DNA of 64,000 bases from NCBI RefSeq assembly GCF_010093535.1, contig NW_022985174.1, positions 742,131 through 806,130 on the forward strand, in the 5' to 3' direction. The stretch is from Lindgomyces ingoldianus (Eukaryota; Ascomycota; Dothideomycetes; Pleosporales; Lindgomycetaceae). The position numbers were made by a program, and so were the translations under genes. Below the pieces are notes generated by a model. The model made no database searches. It was not told the DNA's origin and saw only the letters and a list, made by a program, of their open reading frames with translations. This document shows positions 47,416 through 59,600 of the stretch, in pieces. Each line of letters opens with the position of its first letter. Position 1 is the stretch's first letter.

Positions 47416-49955
47416 ATGTCAGGCGTCGAGGCAAATTTTAGTCCACAAGTACCAGCCCAAGAGTTGATGGTTACCGACTCTCCGAGGGAGCCACCGCGGC
47501 CGCCACCTGCGAGGCGTCGAGACAAGCCTCAGCTCAGCTGTAATGCATGTCGGAGGAGGAAGTGAGTGAACTCAGCCGCCTCGCTAGTTCGGGGACTGAA
47601 ACCGATCATCCGAACTCCGAAGCCCTTCCTGTATTCGTGCTGTGCCGTCGATTTACAGGGCTAATTAAGGCTGACAGGGTACGATGCAACCGTCAACATC
47701 CCTGCAACAACTGCTCGAGCAGGGGATTAAGCTCCTCTTGTACTTACAACGCCACCCGCGAGCCGCTGTCAAGCCGGCCCTCTGGTAGCAACCACGTGCA
47801 GGACCGCATTAACCAGCTGGAGAATTTGGTTTTGAATCTCATGCAGCAGACTGCTCCAAGCTCCCCTGGATCGCCCTCGGATCTCGCGCCAGTCACGCCA
47901 GAGAAACGCCCTGCTCGTCAGAGCTCCCCCCCATCAAGAGCTAATTTAGAGCGACCTTCAGCTGCCCGACTCGAGACTCAGCGAGCAGTGTCACCCTCCC
48001 CATCAGATTATGGAAGTATTAGGATTCGGGAATCGGGTGTCAGCTATGTCAGCAGCGCACACTGGGCGGCCGTACTCGACAGCATTGCCGAACTGAGAGA
48101 TCACTTTGAGCATGACGACGAACTTAACCCGCATGGTTCTTACCCCGTCCAGCAGCAAGCCCACTTTCCCAGTCCCCAACTGCTTTATGGTTGCTCATTG
48201 CATGTAACTGCAGCCTCAATTCTTGGCTCCTTGCCCCCTCGGCCCGTTGTAGATAAATTAGTCTCACGCTATTTCAATGATCTGGACATGGCTACTGGTG
48301 AGAAACCGAACTTTTCCACCACTCCGATAAAATCCGCTTTTCTCCTCGAAACTGACCGGACATTAGGCGTCGTGCATAGAGGGAAGTTTCTCCGAGAGGT
48401 ATCGCTGAACCGTCCTTTTCCCTGTTGCCTTATTGAGATGGCTGTGCTCTCTTAACCGATATTGACATAAAAAATAGTATGAGAAATTCTGGAAGGCCCC
48501 CCAGGCTGCACCGATCATGTGGGTAGGCCTTCTGTTCACAATGATATGCCTGTCCACACAGTTCCAAGAGTCATTCCTTAATTCTTCCAAAACCTTGGCT
48601 ACGGGTGGGCACCCTACTCCACCACCACAGACTATTGACATATTTCGAGAAAGAATCATCCAATGCCTTAATCTAGGCCATTATACAAGGGGTGGACCCT
48701 ATGTATTGGAAACTTTGATTCTCTATTTCATGGTTGAGGTTTTTCCACTTAAGGAGGTTGAGATCGGCATTTGGGTCCTGGTGGGCAATATAGTCCAAAT
48801 TGCTACACACATGGGGTACCACCGAGATGCAACGCACTTCCCCAACATCCCCCCATTTGCTGGCGAGATGCGAAGGCGTATCTGGGCGATGATAATCCAG
48901 TTAGACTTCAGCATCTCAACGCAAATGGGCTTGCCCAGGTTGATCAAAGAAAATCAGACCAATACCTGCGAGCCGCGGAACCTGGCCGATTCTGATTTCG
49001 ATGAGTTTTCAGCGGAGCTGCCCGCTTCCCGGCCTGAGACTGAAGCGACTCCTACTCTCTACACCTTAGCAAAGCTTAGAATACTTTCCGTGGGGGCTAG
49101 GGTTGCCGACGTGGCCACTGAGCCTCGACCATACTCATATACTACGGTCATAGAGCTTGATAAACAGATTAACGAAGCCCGGGACGCCCTACCACCGAGC
49201 ATGAAGTGGGAAAGCCTTGCGTCGTGTCTCACTGCGCCGTCGCTAGAAATCATGCAGAAGATTTGGATAGAGATGTGTGTCCAGCGGCTGAAGCTCGTCT
49301 TGCATAAGAAGTTCCTCATGCCATCCCGGCTCCAGCAGGAGCATGCCTACTCAAAATCGGCTTGTCTCGCAGCTGCCATGAAGATTCTCGAATTCCAGCA
49401 CCTTGTTGATGAAGAGATTCAGGTGGACGGTCGCTTGTACCAAATTCGTTGGAGGGTATCTACGGCTTTCACACACGAGTTCCTCCTTGCTACCAGTGTC
49501 TTATGCTTTTACCTCCAAGCCCTTTCTGTCGAACAAGAATTACAACATGAAAGCTTGGGAGACGTTGAGGCCGCCAAAGTGGATAGGATTCGAGAGCTCT
49601 TGAAAATCTCCCAGAACATATGGCTCCGATTAAGCCCTGACTCTACCGAAGCACGGAAGGCCGCCGAGGCAGTGCAGTATGTTCTTGGCAACTCTGGACC
49701 TGGACCTGAGTCTTTCGGATCTATGGACATGATGCCAGGCCCTGCCCCTACGTCGGCTGTCCCATATTTCCCGGGTGAGTCCGCATTTACACCTGGTACT
49801 ATACTGATCGTTTCCCTACATGCCCGACGGATCTGCCTGGCTAATGCAGCATAGGATTCCTGGACATGGCACCTAGCTACGGTTTTGCTGGATTGAGCTG
49901 GGAGCCAACAAACGAATTTGAACAGTGGTGTCAAGCTATTACTCGGAGTGAATAG
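47416..49955 (+). CDS. Zn2Cys6 transcription factor with fungal-specific middle domain (third cluster regulator)
   Basis: The exons are 47416-47561, 47678-48398, 48478-49774 and 49855-49955. They total 2265 nt, one frame of 754 residues. Intron 1 splits the zinc cluster: CNACRRRK joins VRCNRQHPCNNC and then SSSC. A Ser/Pro-rich linker follows, with RINQLENLVLNLM as a coiled-coil dimer element. The fungal-specific domain contains GRRFLREYE-like KFLREYEKFW, TLILYFMVE, IATHMGYHRDATHF, PPFAGEMRRRIWAMI and SISTQMGLPRLI. An upstream in-frame ATG at 47113 would add 101 unrelated residues across the motif array and is rejected. It is probably auto-regulated if it binds the TCCGAA sites. Confidence 0.9.
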
Positions 49956-50675
49956 TTTGCACTGGATAAATATATTGCTATAATTTCACACATTGATTGA
50001 TCTAGAAGCACGACAGCATCTCTACATCTCTCAATTAGGAGGGGATCTTTTGGACGGTAGACCCTGCTATCAGATATTTTGTGAACTATATGACGGCGTC
50101 ATAATGCGGGAACCGGAACCGAGTAAAATTGCAAGGGGCGGAAACATACTTCAACATGTTAGTGTCACGGTAAGTGCCATATCCTTCCATTACGTATGGC
50201 CAATTGGTTTTTAATTTTGACGTGTGGTGCACAGACAGCCAAGGCGGGAAACTCTCCAGATACGAGCTCCTTCTTGATCAAGCTGCATTCAAGTCGTACA
50301 GGTCCCTGTTATCCTTGATCCCGGCGCCATGTGATTTAGATTTGGCCACGCTTCTCGAGCCTCATGCAAGAGCCTCACGTAACCCGACGACCAGGCAGCG
50401 TCGCAGTAATTCGGTCTTGTTCGGTTGTCTCGAAGAACAAACAATCATGCAATTTGCAGCATGTCTCACTGCACTCGTTTCCAATCCATCGGGACTCATT
50501 CGGACTCACCACTCACAAGTGGGTTTCATTGCATCTGAGCACTTCTCGCCTTTGAAGACCATAAAACACTTTCCATGTCTTCATACAACGGGACCTGGCA
50601 TCAAGGCTTTACTTTTCTGTTCAACACCAGATACACCTAAACTCTTCTCTCATTTGCTAGGGAAACATCATAAAC
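49956..50675. promoter_or_regulatory. PKS-NRPS promoter
   Basis: One reverse-oriented GTCCGAA lies at 50499-50505, in the context ATTCGGACTC and about 170 bp before the PKS ATG. A CATAAAAC word near 50572 could serve as a weak TATA element. Frames crossing the segment have no domain content. Confidence 0.5.
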
Positions 50676-53600
50676 ATGTCTTCGACAGAACCTATCGCCA
50701 TTATCGGGAGCGCTTGCCAGTTTCCAGGCGGTTCAGACACTCCCTCAAAGCTATGGGAGCTTCTTCGAGAACCGCGAGACCTTGTCCAGAAGGTCCCAAC
50801 CGAACGTCGCTTTGATCCTGCGGCGTTCTACCATAGTGATCCTGAGCACCATGGGACCACCGACGTCCAAACCTCCTACTTCCTCGACAAAGACCCCGCG
50901 GAGTTTGACAACAGCTTCTTCAATATTCAGCCAGCCGAGAGTGAGGCTATTGATCCTCAGCAGAGGATGCTAATGGAGACCGTGTATGACTCGCTTTGCG
51001 CGGCTGGCCAAGCAATCGAGGGACTGCGTGGATCTTCGACTGCAATCTTTGTTGGCGTCATGGGCGACGACTGGGGCGGTGCGTTTTATAAAGATTGGGA
51101 TAATCTCCCACAGTACAGTGCTACTGGGTTGGCTAGGAGTATTCTGTCCAACCGCGTGTCTTATTTCTTCGATTGGCACGGTCCTTCCATAACCCTCGAT
51201 ACAGCTTGTTCATCAAGTTTGGTTGCCGTTCATCTAGCTGTCCAAGCCTTGCGTAATGGAGAGTCTAGAGTCGCAGTCGCAGCGGGAGCTAACCTCCTTC
51301 TTAGCCCAGGTGAGTTCGATTTCACTCCCATGCTACTTTAGGGATTTCTGACCCTTCTGATCTTGCAGCAACATATATTGCCGAAAGCAATTTACACATG
51401 CTTTCTCCCAACGGGAGATCAAGGATGTGGGATAAAGACGCTGATGGGTATGCCCGAGGAGAGGGTATTGCCGCTGTTGTCCTGAAGCCCCTGAGCGCCG
51501 CGCTTGAGGACGGAGACCATATCGAGTGCATCATCCGCGCTACAGGAGTTAACCAGGACGGGAAAACGGCCGGGTTGACAATGCCCAGTTCGGCGGCACA
51601 GGCTATGCTGATTCGGGATACATATGCTCGAGCAGGCCTGGACATTAATAAACCAGAAGATCGCCCACAGTTCTTCCATGCCCACGGCACTGGGACTCCT
51701 GCCGGTGATCCTCAAGAAGCAGAGGCAATCTCGCGTGCTTTCTACTCTGGAGGAGCCTCGGACAAACTCTACGTCGGCTCTATCAAGACTATCATTGGGC
51801 ACACAGAAGGAACTGCGGGGCTAGCATCTCTTATAGGCACGTCATTGGCTGTTCAACACGGTATCATTCCACCGAACATGCACTTCCAGCAGCTCAACCC
51901 CCGGCTCAAGCCCTTCTACGGGAACCTAGAGGTCCCAACCTCCGCGAAGCTCTGGCCCAAACTTCATCCGGGACAGCCCCGAAGGGCGAGTGTCAATAGT
52001 TTTGGTAGGTAAACTTTTTTTACGTCCCTATTTTCCCTTCAGTCCCAGACTGCGATAGTACTCCATCAGTGGGATCCTTGTATATAGCCTCATTTCGACA
52101 TCAGAATTGTTGAAATACAAGCTAACTCTAACGGCCTAGGATTTGGTGGTACAAATGCTCACGCCATCATCGAGGCCTATGAACCACCCTCCGTTGAACC
52201 CTCGACTGGTCCATTGTTCACCCCCTTGACTATCTCCGCTGCCACCGAAAAGTCTCTACGTTCTCTGCTCTCATCATATTCCGAGTATCTGAAGAGCAAC
52301 CCACAAGTCTCTATACGCGACTTCGCCTATACTCTGCAAGCCAGACGCTCTACGCTTGCCTACCGCGTTGCCGTGACCGCTTCCACAAGCGAAGAAGCCT
52401 CAGAAAAGATTGACGCCCTCCTGGCTAGCGATGAGGCTCCAGAGCTAAGCACGCGCCACTTTGGAGTCTCTTCCCCTCGTATCCTGGCTGTGTTCACGGG
52501 ACAGGGTGCTCAATGGCCGCGTATGGGCGCTAAGTTAGTTGAGTCATCACCGTTCGTGTCGAAGCGGCTGGGCGAGCTGGACGAGGCTCTGGCCTCCCTA
52601 CCAAAGGGCGACAGGCCCGATTGGACTCTACGGGAGGAACTACTCGCAGAGGCCACGTCTTCGAGACTTGCAGAGGCAGCCTTGTCGCAGCCTCTCTGCA
52701 CAGCTGTGCAGATTTTGCTCGTGGACTTGTTGCAGTTGGCGGGCATTAAACTCCAGGCTGTAGTCGGCCACTCATCTGGTATGACCACTTTCATTAGATC
52801 CCGTATTAAATGCGGTACATGTTAACTAAATGGTCATATAGGGGAGATTGCAGCAGCATATGCTTCAGGATTACTCTCGGCCAGCACGGCCATCCGTGTT
52901 GCCTACTACCGTGGCCTCTACGCCAAACTCGCGAAATCACCGAACGGAGTCAAAGGTGCCATGATGGCTGTTGGCACATCGTTTGAAGACGCCTTCGAAT
53001 TCTGTCAACTAGACACCTTCAAAGGTAGAATCCAGGTTGCTGCCCGCAATTCTTCGTCGAGTATCACCCTGTCCGGAGACGAAGACGCCATAGCCGAAGC
53101 CGTGGAGATTTTCAAGGACGAGGGTAAATTTGCTCGCCAGCTCAAAGTCGACACTGCTTACCATTCCGAGCACATGCTACCTTGCTCGGCACCATACCTT
53201 GCCTCAATGGAAGCGATAGGAGCACTCTCCACAAACGCTTCTGATAGCCGGCCAATTTGGCATTCGAGTGTTCACGATGGACAGGTCATGTCCGCCAGTA
53301 GTTTAGACCCACAGTATTGGGTTAGCAACATGACAAATGCAGTGCTCTTTGCTCCGGCCGTGTCTGCCGCAGTTTCTCAAAATGGCCCCTTCGATTTAGC
53401 CTTAGAGCTTGGACCTCATCCTGCGCTCAAAGGGCCTTGTCTGGATACACTGGAAGAGGTTCATGGAGAAAGGATCCCATATTCTGGACTCCTATCTCGA
53501 GGAAAAGACGATACTATCCAGGTATCGACTGCCCTCGGTTTCTTGTGGTCCTATCTTGGAGCAGGGTCAGTTGCCTTTGAGAGTTTTGAGAAGTCTGTCT

Positions 53601-56600
53601 CAGGAGACAAAGTTGGCCGCAACATGGTTCCTGATCTCCCAAAATATCCATTTGATCATTCGAAATCGTTTTGGACCATGTCTCGTGTCTCTGGCGCTCA
53701 TACTAATGCTCGCAGTCCACCGCATCCAATCCTGGGCAGACGTTGTGTGGACCGGGAAACTACGCATGAAATCCAATGGCGCAACATCTTGCGCCCGAAG
53801 GAGATACCTTGGCTCAAGGGACATAAAATTCAAAGGCAGATCGTCTTTCCTGCGGCAGGCTTCGTGGCAATGGCCGCCGAAGCCATGAAGGCCTTGGCTG
53901 GAAAATCTACCATCGCCTTAATCACCATCGAAAACCTCTTCATTGGTCGAGCCATGTTTTTCGAGGATGAAAATGCCAGCGTTGAGTCACTTTTCAGCGT
54001 CAAGGTGATCCACTCAGGAAAAGACGTGATCTCGGCGAAATTTTCTTGCTATTCTGGGCCTTCTCACGAACCTGGGTCATTGCTGGACCTCAACGCCGAG
54101 GGGGAAGTAACTGTGACGTTGGCAGAGCAAGAGGCTGATAGACTTCCGTTTGTCGAGCCTGAAGATTTCAACATGAACGAGGTTGAAGTTGACCGTTTCT
54201 ACGATCAATTGACCGAGCTTCAGTACGAATACTCTCCACCGTTCCATGGAATGCTGTCTATTAAGCGCAAGAACGGTTATGCCACGGGTGTTCTGGAGAA
54301 CCAGTCAGGATCGGAGTGGGAGGACCAACTCCTCATCCATCCAGGTATGCTGGACACCGCAATTCAGTCCGCTTTGGCTGCCTTCAGCTGCCCTGGAGAT
54401 GGGCGCATGTGGGGAATGTATATCCCTGTCGGAATCCAGTCAATTGTCATCAATCCCTATTTCACTCCAGATGGCACAGGAAAGCAGGACACCCACCCAC
54501 TGGAGGCTGTCGTCAGGGACTTTACAAACGCTCGTTGCAATGTTGACATCAACATCTTCTCTGAAGACAATGCCCACACTTTCGTCATGCTTGAAGGTAT
54601 GGAGCTGATGCCATTCACCGCTGCACGCCCAGATGACGACACAGTTCTCTTCTCAAGCTTCGAGTACAAGATTGATGGTCCGAATGGTGATGCTGCGGCT
54701 GCTAACGATATGCTCACCTCGGAAGACGTTGAGAATGCCATTAACGCAGAACGAGTCGCATTTTATTACCTCCGTCGCTTAGTTGAGACCATAACTCCAG
54801 AGCAGAAGGCCAATACTTTGCCGCATTACCAGCATCTACTTCGGTGGGCGACTCATGCTGTGAATCGTGTAAAGTGTGGAAAGAATCCGTTCATCTCTGC
54901 AAAGTACCAGCTGGATACAGAGGAACATATACGCGTTATACTAGAGAAGTATGCACTTCGCATCTTAACTTCAGTGAGTGTGGTTATTAACCATTTTGCA
55001 GGGATCGAGACCGAGCCGACGTCCGACTTCTAGAGTCTGTCGGGAAGAATCTCCCGGAGGTCGTACGGACATCGTCTGGTATTCTAGAATATATGGCCGA
55101 GGATGGATTGTTCGATTTCTACGATGGGGGCCTGGGTCTCGACATTGCAAATCGCCACTTTGCACGCATGGTGGCTCAAGTCGCCCATCGATACCCACGT
55201 ATGAAGATACTTGAGCTTGGTATGGTCATTCCTCTGTCCCTTTCCTAGACCGCAATACTGATTCAGGAAACTCCAGGTGCCGGAACTGGCGGATCTACGA
55301 GGAACATTCTCCCACTTCTCGGCCCTTCGTTCTCTTCCTACACATATACCGACATTTCCAGCGGCTTCTTCGAGGCTGCACAGGATCGTTTCAGTGACTA
55401 TGCCAACCGCATGATCTTCAAGACCTTCGATATGGAGCAGTCTCCGGCGTCTCAAGGCTTCATCGAAGGTTCCTACGATCTGATATTAGCTTCCAACGTC
55501 ATGCATGCAACAGGAAAGCTAGAAGAGATGATGTCGAACGTCCGCAGCCTCCTCAAGCCTGGCGGCTACCTGATTACCCTGGAACTTACTAGCGACGACA
55601 CACTCCGTGTTGGCCTGCCAATGGGGAGCTTGCCTGGATGGTGGGTCGGCGCCGAGAGCGGGCGACCAAATGGACCAGGCTTGAGTTTGCCGCAGTGGGA
55701 TACCTTGCTGCGGAAGTCCGGCTTCGGTGGTGTCGAAACATGCACCCCCCCGCTTCACAAGCTCTACGTGTCCACGATCTTTGCTGCTCAGGCAGTTGAC
55801 GACCGTGTCAGCCTACTCCGGTCTCCCCTGCATGCGTTGTCTACAGGCGCCTTTCCACCAGCGGACACTGAACGGCTTGTCATCGTAGGCGGCGAGACGC
55901 TCGCGACTCATCGCATCGCAGAACAACTCGCCGTCGACCTCTCTTCGAGATACACCAGTATTGTGCGCGTAAGCTCCTTCGAAACCCTAGACGATGAGAA
56001 AATTCTTCCCTCGAGCACTGTTTTGTCGCTTGCGGAGCTCGATGAGCCCGTGTTCCAGGCTTTTACGCCCGCAAAATTCGACGCCTTCAAGACGGTATGG
56101 GGCCAAGCGGGCACAATCCTCTGGGTAACTCGAGGAGCAAGGGCAGAGGAGGCGCACTCGTTCATGACAGTTGGTATCGGGCGAGTGATGAAATTTGAGT
56201 ACCCCAACATCTCATTGCAAGTACTCGATTTTGACAAACTTGACGACAAAACTCCGCACGTTATTGCAGAGGAGCTCCTGCGCCTTGATGTTCTGAAGAA
56301 TTGGGAGAAAGAGCTTCGTGGCGATGAGCTTCTCTGGTCTCTGGAACCTGAAGTGTTCATCGAGTCTGGTACTCGCATGATCCCCCGACTCTACGAATGC
56401 GAGCAAGCAAACGCACGATACAACTCCGCTCGCCGCACAATAACCAGAGAAGTCAACCCACAGGAGTCTGGGATTCTGTTCGCCAGCAATGGAACGTCAT
56501 ATGAGCTTCAACACCCATCACCTCTTCGTATCGCAAACCCACCGCCTGCACTCGGTCAAACCAGGGCTCTACACGTCTCCCACTTCTTGCTCCAAACTAT

Positions 56601-59600
56601 CGGAGTTGGCTCTGTCGGCAATCTGATGCTCTGCGCAGGCACTGATGAAGTCACTGGGGAGCAATTACTTGCCTTGTCCCATTCAACAGAGTCGCGAGCA
56701 AAGGTTTTGGCAGACTGGACAGTGCCACTCGAAGGTCTAGATCCCGTCAAGGCGCTAGCTGCTGTCGCAGCGCACATCACCGCGTCCAACATTCTCCAGT
56801 TGGCGCCCAGCAGAAGTACACTCGTCATTCACGAGCCGGATCAATTAGTTGGTTCAGTCCTGGCCCGGAAGTGCGAGCAGTACTCAATCAATCTCGTGAT
56901 TACTACCTCGCTCAAGAGTCAGGTCCCCAAGGGATGGCTCCAAATTCACGGAAACCTCCCTCGGCGTCTTGTTAAGAGAGCTTTGCCAGCTTCACCTGCA
57001 GTATTTGTCGACTTGTCTCAGGCCCGTGGCTCGGCAGAGGTTGGTAGGCTCATCGCGAAGTGCATCCCGCAGCTATGTATTACCTATGGCACCACCCGCT
57101 TTTATGGTACGACTACGGAAATCCGCCCTGGATTCTCGACCGGCGAAGTCACTGAAACGCTCAAGGAGGCATGGCTTGTTGCTAAGAAAAACCTAGACCA
57201 ACTTGAACCTCCTGATGTCATGGAACTGCAAGATCTCTCGAACTTCTCGATACTTGAGTCGCCCCTTACAGTTGCTAACTGCTCCAAATCCGCCGTTTCA
57301 GTCAAAATTCAGCCAATTGATACTGGAGTGATTTTTCAAGCTGACAAGACCTACTTCTTGGTCGGCTTAGCGGGAGAGGTCGGGCAATCGCTCTGCCAAT
57401 GGATGGTAGAACATGGCGCAAGGTATCTAGCCTTGACCAGCCGACGACCGAAAGTGCACCCCAAGTTCATCCAGTCAATGGAGGCAATGGGAGCCACCGT
57501 GAAGGTTTTGCCTCTGTAAGTATTCCGCCCAGGAGTAAACTTCGAAATTATTTTGCCGCTAACCAACTCGGAAGTGACATAACCAAATCAGAGTCTCTGT
57601 ACAAGTGTTACGGTGAGATCTCAAAGACGATGCCCCCAGTAGCCGGTGTAGCCAATGGAGCCATGGTTCTCGAAGATTCTTTATTCGATAGCATGTCGTA
57701 CGAGGTCCTCACCAAGGTCCTTGACCCTAAGGTTATTGGCACTCAACTTTTGGACGATCTTTTCCATGATGATACTCTAGACTTTTTTATTGCATTCTCC
57801 TCAATCACTGGTGTGGTCGGCAACAGCGGCCAGAGCAATTACATCGCCGCCAACATGTTCATGACAGCCCTCGCCCAGCAGCGTAAGAAGCGCGGCGTCC
57901 CCGGCTCCGCTATCGCCATTAGCTCTCTGATGGGCATTGGCTATGTTGAGCGGTCCGAGGAACTGACTGGTGATTACTTCAAGAAAGTTGGATACAGGAA
58001 CATCTCGGAGCAGGACTTGCACCAGTTGTTCGCCGAGGCTATCGTAAATGGTCGACCAGATTGCTCCGACAGCCAGGAGATTGTAAGTGGATTAGAGCCA
58101 CTGTATGCTGACACCCAGGTTAAGGCACAGTTCCGGGATGATATTAGGTTCAACCACTTCATCATGGAACGTCCGGGCACCCAGACCTATGGTGGGAAAC
58201 TGTCGACTGTACCTGTACGAGTCCAATTAGCTGAAGCTAAGACGAAGTCTGAGGCCTGCGCTATCATCAAAGGTAAGTACTTACGCACTTTAAGCCTTTC
58301 ACACTATTACCACTTTAGCAAAGCGGGGGTTACAGAGCTAATATTCACCGCAGAGTCCTTCCTTGTACGCCTCAAACGCATCTTGATGATCTCTCAAGAC
58401 GATTCCGTGAGCGACAAGGCGTCTCTCGTTGAGCAGGGTGTTGATTCCCTCATGGCTGTAGAGGTCCGTTCGTGGTTCCTGAAGGAGCTTGAGGTTGACA
58501 TCCCTGTCCTAAAGATTCTCGGTGGGAGCTCCATTACAAATCTCCTTACGGAAGCAATGGAGCGCGTGCCGATTTCAGTCGCGAACCTAGATGCGCTTCC
58601 GGACAGCGAGAAGCCTTCTACACAAACACAAAAGCCAGCTCCCGAATCGCCAACTATTGAGGTCCAAGGAAGTTCCACTGAGGCTTCTTCTCACCACTCC
58701 AGCTCGCCGAAAGAAGGTATATCTCGTGTAGCCACCCCGGCCACTCCAGCCACCCCGCTAGAGACACCCATGACGGAAGTGGAAGGATTCACACTAGGGA
58801 CCCCAATCAACGGCAAGATCGTGGCACCTCCTTCAGCAATGGACATCAAGGCGCGAATCGAAAAGGAAGAAATCAGCCCGATGTCTTACGGCCAAGCGCG
58901 TTTCTGGTTCTTGAATGACTACCTCGCGGACAAGAGAAGCTTTGACATGACTGTCATGTTCAAACTCACCGGCAAGATGAACGTCAGCCGAATGGAGAGG
59001 GCTGTCAGAACGGTTGTACAGCGTCACGAAGCACTGAGGACTCGATTCTTCTGGTCCGGGGAAGGTGATCAACGAGTCGCCATGCAAGGCGTACTGGCTG
59101 ATTCCCCTATCCAACTGGTTCACAAACGTGTCCCATCAGATGCAGCTGCAAAGGAAGAATTGAAGAAGATGCATGATCATGTATGGGATCTCAACAGCTG
59201 GGAGGCAGTCAAAATCCACCTCATCACCGTCACGGACAACACTCACTACTTGCTTGTTGGCGGCCATCATATTTCCTGGGATGGATACAGCTTTACCGTC
59301 CTATTCGTCGACCTCGAAGCAGCATACTCCGGCAAGCCATTGCCCCGCCTTGGCCCCGAAAGTCAATATCCTGCCTTTGCTAAGTGGCAGCGAGAACAGT
59401 ACGAGACAGGTGCGATGCACAAGGCGATTGAGTCCTGGCGTTCAGTCATTGATCCTGATACTCCTCCCATGCCCCTCTTCCCATTCGCGAAATCTCCAAC
59501 TCGCCCTGTCCTTGACCATTTCTCTCAGCACGAAGCGAAGGCAACACTTCCGCCAAATGTTGTATCGAAGCTCAAGCAACTCTCCCGGAAACATCGCGCC

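Noticed and set aside
50174..50815. 213-codon frame overlapping the PKS-NRPS start
   Set aside because: It runs in a different frame across the promoter and KS start and has no domain; a shadow frame.
54949..55001. GTGAGT donor at 54973 for PKS intron 5
   Set aside because: It leaves the wrong phase for the methyltransferase exon; the GTATGC donor at 54949 keeps the frame and gives a 53-bp intron.
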